64,000 bases of DNA, taken from the NCBI GenBank assembly GCA_034231615.1, contig CM067307.1, positions 4,231,647 through 4,295,646 of the forward strand, read 5' to 3'. The DNA comes from Meghimatium bilineatum. Lineage: Eukaryota; Mollusca; Gastropoda; Stylommatophora; Philomycidae. The translations under genes were made by a program, and so were the position numbers. A model generated the notes under the pieces. That model did no database searches and was not told the origin of the DNA. It saw only the letters and a program-made list of their open reading frames with translations. Positions 44,870-56,400 of this stretch are shown piece after piece (position 1 is the first letter of the stretch; the number at the start of each line of letters is the position of its first letter).

Positions 44870-45880
44870 GCCAAGCTTGGCACACAAGGCAGATGTCATA
44901 GCTCTCCATGCTTGTCCCAATGCTTGGCACAAAAGATAGATGTCATAGCTCTCCATGCTTGGCACATAAGGCAGATGTCATAGCTCTCCATGCTTGTCCC
45001 AATGCTTGGCACATAAGACAGATGTCATAGCTCTCCATGCTTGGCACATAAGGCAGATGTCATAGCTCTCCATGCTTGACCCAATGCTTGGCACATAAGG
45101 CAGATGGCATAGCTCTAAATGTTTGTCCCAATGCTTGGCACATAAGGCAGATGTCATAGCTCTCCATGACTTTTCCAAAGTTTGGCACATAGGACAGATG
45201 TCATAGCTCTCCATGCTTGTACCAAAGTTTGGCACATAAGGCAGATGTCATAACTCTCCATGCTTGTCCCAATGCTTGGCACATAAGGCATATGTCATAG
45301 CTCTCCATGATTGTCCCAAATCTTGGCACATATGACAGATATCATAGCTCTCCATGCTTGTGCCAAAGCTTGGCACATAAGGCAGATGTCATAGCTCTCC
45401 ATGCTTGTCCCAATGCTTGGCACATAAGGCAGATGTCATAGCTCTCCATGACTGTCCCAAAGCTTGGCACATAGGACAGATGTCATAGCTCTCCATGCTT
45501 GTCCCAATGCTTGGCACATAAGGCAGATGTCATAGCTCTCCATGATTGTCCCAAATCTTGGCACATAGGACATATGTCATAGCTCTCCATGCTTGTCCCA
45601 AAGCTTGGCACATAAGGCAGATGTCATAGCTCTCCATGCTTGTCCCAATGCTTGGCACATAAGGCAGATGTCATAGCTCTCCTTGATTGTCCCAAAGATT
45701 GGCACATAAAGCAGATGTCATAGCTCTCCTTGATTGTCCCAAAGATTGGCACATAAGGCAGATGTCATAGCTCTCCTTGATTGTCCCAAAGATTGGCACA
45801 TAAGGCAGATGTCATAGCTCTCCATGCTTGTCCCAAGGCTTGGCACATAGGACAGATGTCATATCTCTCCATGATTGTCG
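44870..45880. repeat. 46-47-bp minisatellite, about 21 copies
   Basis: Unit GGCAGATGTCATAGCTCTCC ATGCTTGTCCCAATGCTTGG CACATAA, with variants alternating (ATGCTTGTCCC / ATGATTGTCCC), suggesting a higher-order structure in places. Confidence 0.97.
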
Positions 45881-46128
45881 ATCAACAGCCAGTTTTTCCA
45901 GATCGTTCAAGCCATGAATCTGTTACATAATCAACGGAATTTTTACGATGAGAATTTGTTAGATCGTCGGTCAACGTATCGTATTTGATCAAGGGGAAAG
46001 AAAACACGTCCATATTGTCCAACGGAACCGGAAACAAAGAATCATATTCGAAGAACTAAAATTAAGTTAGCGATAATATATATGTGTCACTGTACAATAG
46101 TTAAATAATTATAATTGGAGAGAGGTAA

Positions 46129-46490
46129 TCAATCAATCAATCAATAAACCCACAACCCTTCAGGGTCGCAGGGGTACCACATTGGATGCTTCAGCACACA
46201 GAGTCCTCCAGCAATTTCTATCCTCAGCGATGCGGATGAGGAAATATCTTGTCCTGTCCCTTTCTTGATGTTGTCTGTTCATGCCTTTATTTGCCCTCCT
46301 CTGCTTCTTCCTCCTTCGACGGTTCCCTGCAGTATTGCTTTTGACAAGGAATCATGTCTGCATACATGTCCAAACGATGCTTGTTTTCGTTGTTTCACTA
46401 TTGACAACAATGGTTCTTGTACACCTGCATATATATATCTCTACTTTATTTCTTATGTACACATTAGTCTTATGTTCCCTATAGGAAATT
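46129..46490 (-). mobile_element. LINE 3' fragment with (TTGA)n tail, minus strand
   Basis: On the minus strand it ends in TTGATTGATTGATTGATT (46129-46146). The body is homologous to 16975-17340. The frames are broken. Confidence 0.7.
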
Positions 46491-46499
46491 CGTAGAATT

Positions 46500-47300
46500 C
46501 GTCTGTAGTATTACCTGTGGAGAGGTAATACAAGTTTCTGGAATTTTATCACTTGAACATTTATCATGTTTGTAGTAGTGTATACAACATTTTGAAATAT
46601 GGCCATTTTTACCAATAATTTGACCATAAACAGTTCCGACCATCTGTCAACGGAGCACATCACTCGCTCAGTTGTTAGTGAACTGGCTTCCATGTTCGGA
46701 TGTTCCAGTTCAACTGCGAATATTTTATTATCACCAACTAAAAAATCCCATGTCGACCAAGCTTAAGAAAAACGGAAACCAGATCGAAAGTCGACAGGTT
46801 TGATGCTGACCACACCATCTCTAGGTCTGCTGTTGGTAAACAAAAACAACAACGGATCTAAAACTCTATTCCGTAATGCGTATCGAGGGTATGGAAAATG
46901 GGACAACGGACTTTAGTTATTACTGTACAATCTGTCGCTATCTAGAAGGTCCCTGCAACAACAAATATTTCTCGATCACATTTATATATTTTGTTCCTAA
47001 TAGCTGTTTTCTGCATGCATCATCTGTTTAACAGTGTTGTCGGACTAACACACCCTGACAGATTTCACTGGAAAACAAATTTAAAAAATACACAAATCAT
47101 ACTCCATAACATTTAGCAGTACCCACATGCAGCACGGATTAATGGTTGCTGGTCCAGTGCGCCATTGTCTAATGCTATTTGACATCATGTCATGCTTGAG
47201 ATATTGGTTAAGCTGCATTCTTTTATGTGACTATTTATTTTTATTTTTTGTTGATGGGAGAGAAATCAAGCGAGAAATTAGCTACACAAATTAGCTGAAT
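46500..47300. other. Upstream flank of the lectin gene
   Basis: No gene recognised. This is where enhancer or promoter-proximal elements of the lectin gene would lie, but no site can be named with confidence. Confidence 0.35.
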
Positions 47301-47308
47301 GAAGTGAA

Positions 47309-47316
47309 TATAAAAG
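47309..47316 (+). promoter_or_regulatory. TATA box of the C-type lectin gene
   Basis: TATAAAAG followed by GG. Transcription would be expected to start about 30 bases on, near 47340, giving a 5' leader of about 100 bases before the ATG at 47439. A focused TATA promoter fits an inducible secreted lectin, but that is inference. Confidence 0.65.
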
Positions 47317-47339
47317 GGATAGTTCTCACAAATTGAATA

Positions 47340-47441
47340 TCTACACGTCGTACCACATCACCCAGGTTTTTGAGTCTCAGCTGGTTTGACAAAGTTCTCT
47401 CTCTACGTGGGCAAGAATCAGTCACAGACTTCAAGAAAATG
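47340..47441 (+). CDS. Lectin exon 1: 5' leader ending in the start codon
   Basis: The sequence CTTCAAGAAAATG|GTAAGATAA puts the ATG (47439-47441) as the last three bases before a strong donor, so the initiator codon is the exon's only coding part. The start near 47340 is inferred from the TATA box. It is chosen because exon 2 lacks an ATG in frame after its acceptor, and joining gives a proper signal peptide. Confidence 0.72.
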
Positions 47442-50400
47442 GTAAGATAAATCTTATTATGACGACTTAGCGCACAAAACATTTCTAGTACATGAAACAC
47501 ATTTCATTTAAGCAATTTACGATGTAACATGATGACTGGCAGTGGGACGATGAAGAAGTAGATGATATAGGTATATAGTGACACCGTTTTCCAGTTATAA
47601 TCCCTCCAACATTCATCTTTATCGTTTAACATGTTTTATAACTATTATATCTGTTATAACTGTTGTATAAGTTATCATATCCCGTCCAAATTTCAACACA
47701 ACCCACTTCCATGACTACATGTTTCCATACACATCATTGTCACCTTGAACTTTGTATTGTTTACATGTCAATAGTGTATCTAGTGCATCTATAGTAGCAT
47801 TAGAGTGCGACATCAGGTAGCACAAGTTAGGTCGCACCTTAAAGTGAGAGAATACAACCATCACCCATTACACCAACTTCTAGATGAGTCAGGGGGAAGG
47901 CAAATCAAGTGTGGTAGAGCATGGATAGCAGAATCTGAGGACACGCAGCGAGGAGTGTGTGAATTTGAAGAAATAGGAAAGGGCAGTGTAGTGAATGGGT
48001 GGAGGTAGACACTGAGAAGAAATCACTGACTGGGGTAAAGGTGCAGCTAGATGGAGAGTATGGAGGATGGATGGGTGTCGGGGCCCAAGTTGCAGTGCGT
48101 GAACTTGCCCAGCTACACTCGAGGCCACGGGAGATGGTCATATACACAGATGGCTCCGCTAACAGAAACACAAATATGAGCGGGTGGGGTTTTGTTGCTT
48201 ACAGAAACGGCGGGAAGTTGATTGAGAAATGTTCAGTATATTCTACTGTCACATCAAGCATTAGGATTGAGATAGAGGGAGTTACAGCAGCACTTACTTG
48301 GTTGATGGCTGATACATTAGCACACTCGGTGATACTGACAGACTCTCAGGGCATGCTGCGCAGCATGGGGTGATGCGTGCTGAGAAAAGAATGGTGGGAC
48401 TTATTGAACAACTCATTTGTCCAGAGCATTACATGGATATACTGCCATGATCATGTTGGGGTCAGAGGAAACGAGAGTGCCGACTTATTGGCAGACAATG
48501 CAGCGATAGACGGCACATTGCTGAGAAGAGATAAAGCAGACTTGACCAAGGCAGTAATAAATTCATTTCAAGATGATGATGATGTCAATGAGGTTGAGAA
48601 CGTACACATACACAGAATGCTAGAAATGGGAGTATCTAGAGATGAGGGAAGGAAAAGTAAATTTTTTGAAAAGCCCCAGATATCACACAATCAACACTTG
48701 ATCGGGACTCTGAGTATACATATACTGGGATGGCTGCTGGAACGGAGGGTGGAGCACTTATGGGAATACCCCACGTTATGTGAATCTAGTTTCTAATCAA
48801 GAACCCCTAGTTGTAGAGATAGTTCGTTGTGTTCAAGTGGAACTTTCTTAACCTGTGTTCTACGTAAGTACTATTATTGTTACGTTTCACGCTGTATTGC
48901 CTTTTATTTATTAACATGTTTTATGTACAGTTGTACATGTTGTACAGTTGTACATGTTGTACAGTTGTACACGTTGTACAGTTGTACATGGTGTACAGTT
49001 GTACATGATGTATGTTCTGTCGTCCCCCAACTTGTTGATTAAATGTTGGCTTGTCACAAATGTTTTAAATTTGTTCTTCTATTAAATATTACCCATGGCT
49101 GACTAAGATGTCCAGGAAAGCGTGTTCTGCATCTTTGTCCTTCTATGACAAGGTCATATTTGAAGGGCAATGCAAAATGTACCATCACTGCAGACGGGTC
49201 TACAAATCTGAGGGCAAAATGATCGCATAGTTGCCCTAGAATTATATGCAACGATAATGACACTACATAATGATCCTGGAATACTCCCTGAAGTACTCGA
49301 TTACCCCTCTTCAACACTCTTGACATTACGTAATGATCCTGGAATACAAGCAATGTCTAGATGTAATGTATGCCGATGGATACATGTAAAGACACATTGA
49401 GAGATAACAATGCATAACATACTCTTATATATCCATCCACAGAAAGGAAGTGTCGCATTGTTCCTGGCAATAACAGTCGCTTGTGGTAAATATATCCAAA
49501 TTTTATGAGTTTTTTACCATTTATATTGTCCTGTTTGTGTTTTCGTTTATCATTTATGCGTCTACATGATCAAACTGAACATCTGTCTTCATAGTGTATG
49601 ATGTTCACGTGGAAGTACTGCATTCAGGGACAGAGTAGGACAGAGAATATCATAGAATGATAACATCCAGGAATGGTCAGGGTGTAATTTTTCTACACAT
49701 CTCGGGATGGTTGAGGATAGAGATGTTTGGAGATAATTTTCCGTTGATGTCTCCAGTGTGACACCTCTACGACCCTGATGTCTCCAGTGTGACACCTCTA
49801 CGACCCTGATGTCTCCAGTGTGACACCTCTACGACCCTGATGTCTCCAGTGTGACACCTTTACGACACTGATGTCTCCAGTGTGACACCTCTACGACCCT
49901 GATGTCTCCAGTGTGACACCTCTACGACCCTGATGTCTCCAGTGTGACACCTCTACGACCGTAATGTCTCCATTGTGTCACCTCTACGACCCTGATGTCT
50001 CCAGTGTGACACCTCTACGACCGTAATGTCTCAAGTGAGACACCTCTACAACCCTGACGGGTCTGTAGGCTTTATTATTGCTATTATACCCTTGGATTGC
50101 CAGAACATTTAAATAAAGCTATTGCAATCTGTTTTATACTAAACTGAACGATTGAGTGTGTTGCTTAGGCGAAAGATTTGAGAGTTGGACTCACAACCGT
50201 GAGGTTCAGCGTTCGACTCCGGGTATGGACTGGTATTTTGTTTCTGTTGAAGGTATATTTTAAAACTCTCCCTGTACATGACGTGACGACAGCAAAAACA
50301 TGCTGTCTTTATCGTACAAGACACAAGCATTCTCCCTAAATTCCTAACGGGAAACATACAGTTACGACATAATCATTCTCTATCGATTCCTAGCTGGAAA

Positions 50401-53400
50401 CATGCAGTATCGACACAAGCATTCTCCCTCAATTTCTAGCTGGAAACATGCAGTATCGACACAAGCATTCTCCCTCAATTTCTAGCTGGAAACATGCAGT
50501 ATCGACACAAGCATTCTCCCTCAATTTCTAGTGGGAAACATGCAGTATCGACACAAGGATTCTCCCTCAATTTCAGGTGAGAAACATACAGTATCGACAC
50601 AAGGATTCTCCCTCAATTTCAGGTGAGAAACATACAGTATCGACACAAGCATTCTCCCTCAATTTCTAGCGGGAAACATGCAGTATCGACACAAGCATTC
50701 TCCCTCAATTTCTAGCGGGAAACATGCAGTATCGACACAAGCATTCTCCCTCAATTTCTAGCGGGAAACATGCAGTATCGACACAAGCATTCTCCCTCAA
50801 TTTCTAGCGGGAAACATGCAGTATCGACACAAGCATTCTCCCTCAATTTCTAGCTGGAAACATGCAGTATCGACACAAGCATTCTCCCTCAATTTCTAGC
50901 TGGAAACATGCTGTATCGACACAAGCATTCTCCCTAAATTTCTAGTGGGAAACATACAGTATCGACACAAGCATTCTCCCTAAATTTCTAGTGGGAAACA
51001 TGCAGTATCGACACAAGGATTCTCCCTCAATTTCAGGTGAGAAACATACAGTATCGACACAAGCATTCTCCCTCAATTTCTAGCTGGAAACATGCAGTAT
51101 CGACACAAGCATTCTCCTTTCAATTTCTAGCGGGAAACATATATTATCAACAGTTTTTATTAGTGAGATAACGATTGTTATTACAGATAGATTTATGAAT
51201 AGAGAGAAGATCTGAACGAGTGTGAGATGAATTTAGACCCCAAAATATTGTGGGAGAAAAATGGAAAGAATTGCTGCTTAAAATGTAATACAAATATGAT
51301 GTCTATGGCATTTATTGATCTTAGTAAGAATAAGATCTACTGCTACAAAAGTAGTATCATTACAGACGTTGGTAACGATAATATAACATTACTTTTGTAG
51401 GCTTGCATATATAACTTTGATATTGCCAAGATAATTATCAGACAAGATATTGCCTTGATAATTATCTGTGAAAACTCCGATGGAAGGTTGTGTGAATTAC
51501 ACGAATAGGTATGTAATCCAACACCATTGTTGTGCATTGACTTTTACTTCTAGATCCCGCGGAAGAACTCAATACTAAGCCAGTGGGGGGTCTTAACCGC
51601 AGCAACAAGATGTCTAACGACAGGAAGGAACTCTAGGAATATGATTCAGAAAGTCTAACAGGTGATGTTCGCCAGCGATGGGTGGAGCCATTATAACATA
51701 AATAGAACTAGAGTAGAACATAAAATACTTGTACATATAGAACTAGAGTAGAACATAAAATACTTGTACATATAGAACTAGAGTAGAACATAAAATACTT
51801 GTACATATAGAACTAGAGTAGAACATAAAATACTTGTACATATAGAACTAGTTGATAATATGACATTTTTTGTACATATAAAACTAGATCAGAACATAAA
51901 ATTACTTGTACATATAAAACTAGAGAAGGATATACAATTACGTGTACATATAAAACTAGCTGATACTATGAAGTTACTTGTACATATAAATCTAGAGAGA
52001 ATATGACATTTCTTGTACATATACAACTATATGGGAAATTAAAATTACTTGTACATATAAAGCTAGACGGGAATACATAATTCCTTGTATATACAAAACT
52101 ACATGAAATAATGCAAACCTACGTTATTGTAACACAACGAATAAAATGTTACAATACAAAATGATGCTACTATTTTTCAATGTCCAACAATGTCTGCTGT
52201 ATACAATACTTGCAGAAAATATACACCCTGTTTGTTGTTTCAGTGTTAAGTGAAGAAAAATATTCTCAGTATTCGAGGGAATTCAAAGGTTATATCTACA
52301 CCTTCAATCAGGAACCTAACACCTGGCTGTTCGCTGTGGTTAGTATAATCATTTCACACGATTTGTTCATGTTATAACTATCTGCTACGCTCCTGACAGA
52401 ACTATCTGCTACGCTCCTGGCAGAACTATCTGCTACGCTCATTTAAAACCCCCATTCTCCACAACCCCCATTCAACATATCCATGTCTTTGAGACAACAA
52501 AGTTGTACGGGTGTCATAGCTGGTGCCACAGTTGGTGTTATAGCGGGTGTCATAGCGGGTGTCATAGCTGGTGTCATAGCTGGTGTCGTAGCTGGTGTCA
52601 TAGCTGGTGTCATAGCTGGTGTCATAGCTGGTGTCACAGCTGATGTTATAGCGGGTGTCATAGCGGGTGTCATAGCTGGTGTCATAGCTGGTGTCACGGC
52701 TGGTGTTATAGCGGGTGTCAGAGCGGGTGTTATAGCTGGTGTCACAGCTGGTGTCATAGCTGGTGGCATAGCTGGTGTCATAGCTGGTGTCATAGCTGGT
52801 GATATAGCTGGTGTCATAGCTGTTACTCAACTGAGAACCTACGTTTTTGTTGTAAAGACTACGGAATGTCAAGTGTTACTTGCTCATAGCTGAAGGGTTG
52901 TCTTCCTCATTATCACTAACAACAAATATCATTGTATCCATCTTATCCATGTTACAACAAATATCATTGTATCCATCTTATCCATGTTACAACAAATATC
53001 ATCTTATCCATATTACAACACCAAATACCATCGTATCCATCTTATCCATTAAAAAACTGTCAATACTGCATTTTACTAGTTCAGGGGTTGCAGGGAGGAG
53101 ATTGATAGCTGTCCATAGAATGGATAGAAAAATTGTATCCATGTTACAACAAATATCATCCATATTACAACACCACATATCATCGTATCCATCTTATCCA
53201 TGTTACAACAGCAAATACCATCGTATCCATCTCATCCATGTTACAACACCAAATATCATCCATATTACAACACCAAATATCATCCATATTACACACCAAA
53301 TATCATCCATATTACAACACCAAATATCATCCATGTTACAACACCAAATATCATCCAATTTACAACACCAAATATCATCCATATTACAACACCAAATATC

Positions 53401-56400
53401 ATCCATATTACAACACCAAATATCATCCATGTTACAACAGCAAATATCATCGTATCCATCATATCCATGTTACACTAATTTAGAATTCATTATTTTTGTT
53501 ATTTAGTTGTATTGCAATTATCTCGGAGGTCGCTTGCCAGAGATTGACAGTGAAGAAAGAAATTATTGGATACTGTCCCAACTTGCTGAATTGAATTGTA
53601 AGTTGAATGCTTATATCCTTTAACATGTGATGATAACATATTTATTCAAATCTTTTTACATTTACTGGCCTTAGCATGGAGTTACTGGCCCTGGCATGGA
53701 GTTACTGGCCCTGGCATGGAGTTACTGGCCCTAGCATGGAGTTACTGGCCCAGGCATGGTGTTACTGGCCCTGGCATGGAGTTACTGGCCTTAGCATGGA
53801 GTTACTGGCCCTGGCATGGAGTTACTGGCCCTAGCATGGAGTTACTGGCCCTGGCATGGAGTTACTGGCCCTGGCATGGAGTTACTGGCCCTGGCATGGA
53901 GTTACTGGCCCTAGCATGGAGTTACTGGCCCTGGCATGGAGTTACTGGCCCTAGCATGGAGTTACAGGCCCTGGCATGGTGTTACTGGCCCAGGCATGGT
54001 GTTACTGGCCCTGGCATGGAGTTACTGGCCCTGGCATGGATTCACTGGCCTTAGCATGGAGTTACTGGCCCTGTCATGGAGTTACTGGCCCTGGCATGGA
54101 GTTACAGGCCCAGGCATGGTGTTACTGGCCCAGGCATGGTGTTACTGACCCTGGCATGGATTCACTGGCACTGGCATGGATTCACTGGGCCTGGCATGGA
54201 GTTACTGGCCCTGGCATGGATTCACTGGCCCTGGCATGGAGTTACTGGCCCTGGCTTGAAGTTACTGACCCTGGCATGGCGTTACTGGTCCTTGCATGGA
54301 GTTACTAGCCCTGGCATGGAGTTACTGGTCCTTGCATGGAGTTACTAGCCCTGGCATGGAGTTTCTGACCTGGAGATGGATTTAGCTGTAATATTCTCTA
54401 CCTGCAGGGGGTGGACAAAATATTTAATTGAATGCTCTAATTTTGCACACACTAGCTCAGTTTGTTAATTAGTTCACACCCTAGACCAATTCGCTAATTT
54501 TGTTCACACTCTTGTTCAATTCGTTAATTTTGTTCATATTCTAGTTCACTTCGTTAATTTTGTTCACACTCTAGTTAATTTTGTTCACACTCTAGTTCAT
54601 TTCGCTAATTGTATTCACACTCTGGTTCAAATCGTTAATTGTATTCACACTCTGGTTCAAATCGCTAATTGTATTCACACTCTGGTTCAAATCGCTAATT
54701 GTATTCACACTCTGGTTCAAATGGGCCACGTAGCACATTTATCTTCATTTCGCTATATAAAAAAGATATGTTTGTAGTGACATAATTGTAAAATGACCGA
54801 ATACTTTCGATACACTTGGTTTGGGACGCTGAAGGGGTGGGGGGTGTGTCTTCATTTCCCATCCCGGACTCACATACATGATTGCTAATATTGAACATGT
54901 GTCAGCCATTGCATAAAGAAGTGAGACTCCTATTAACTTGGGCACAGATGCGATCCACCTGTGTGTTAATGGGTGAGTAGGGCGTGTGTTGTATTCATAT
55001 TTTTGTATTATAGTTTATTGACGTTATGGTTGGCTCGTGTTCTTTCTTCCTAGTATAGTGTTTCCAAAATGATGGAGCGCATGGCCGTGTGGTTAGAGAG
55101 CCGTTGAGAACCGCTATATGTATTTATATTTGTAAAAAAATATACAAATTTAACACGATTGAACCGTATGTGATCAATGACGTCAGTAGCATGGATTGTT
55201 CATCATGTTGCTCCGTCATTTATTTATGTATCTTGTTTCCTCGATATTTGGGTTTGTTTTGTTTATTTTCTGTGTTGTGTTGTTTCACCTCTGACCTTCT
55301 AGCTTTAATTCCGGATTATATCCATACGTTTCTTTGTCATGTGAACACCAATAGGGCCGTTCTTACTCGCCGTCTTCTGTTATGTCTTGGTAAAGGCCTT
55401 TCGGTCAATTTGTGTGCGTTTTTATGTGTGTCTCCAGTGATTAGCAAAACTTTATTACCCTTTTCCAAACTGTGTCCATATTTTACCAAACACTTCATGA
55501 AATTACGACTTCATAGTAATCTTACAGGTACTATACGGAAATATGTGTCACCCTCCCCCTCCCCCAACACACACACACACACATTTGAATAGTTCCACTG
55601 CCCATGTTTATCAGACAACGAATACTTACTTAATAATTTAAATATCATTTTTGTTTACGGTTAGTGTTAGAGTATTTTAGGAGAGCTGTGTTTTACATAA
55701 CTAATCCTAACCCTAACCCTAAGTAAATTAATATTTAAATGAATAAATAAATATTCGTTGTCTAATAAACACAGGCAAGAAAAGTAACGGCAACACGCAC
55801 TAAAGATATGAGGGTTGGTGTAAATAGGTGTGGTGCAATACGGGACATTAAGGAAACAGTAATATCTTTGTTTCCTCTGTGCCGTTCATTAGATCTTTCT
55901 TTTATTATACTCGATCCTTCGCTGTTTCCTTGTACGTTTTCTGCTGTTCTTGTTGAAATTGTTTTTTTGTTCTCTCTGTCATCCTCTCTACTTATTATCT
56001 ATTTTGTTTATCTCTTAAACTATGAATCTATTTAAGCAATATTGCTATTTTGCTTTCTGATGAAGACTTTTGTAGTCGAAATGTCGTCTGTTTCTGTTGA
56101 TGTTGCTAGTGTGTTATGTACTGCTGATGTATTGTTAGTGTGTTATGTACCGTGTGTTATGTACCAGTACTGTGTTGCAACACTCATTGTTGCTTGTGTG
56201 TTATGTACTGGTATTGTGTGGTTAGTATGTTATGTACTGTTATTGTGTTGCTAGTGTGTTATGTACCAATGCCGTGTTGCAACACTCCTTGCTGCGAGTG
56301 TGTTATGTACTCGTACTGTGTTGCTAGTGTGTTATGTACCGGTACTGTGTTGCAACACTCCTTGTTGCTAGTGTTATCTAACTGTACTGTGTTGAAACAC

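Noticed and set aside
50160-50235. A functional tRNA gene
   Set aside because: The B box is good, but the D arm is incomplete and no acceptor stem pairs. A SINE relic fits better.
43617-51145. CRISPR arrays
   Set aside because: The repeats are head-to-tail without unique spacers, and this is eukaryotic DNA.
52426-52893. Overlapping 124-148-codon frames on both strands
   Set aside because: All are the 12-bp minisatellite; being open on both strands at once is a repeat effect.
53716-54348. Frames rich in [16 protein letters not shown]
   Set aside because: They come from the 20-bp array, whose 60-base super-period lacks stops.
55089-55592. 167-codon hydrophobic plus frame as a membrane protein
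   Set aside because: A pyrimidine-rich strand gives Leu/Phe/Ser-rich frames; it ends in a CA microsatellite and contains a dispersed repeat motif.
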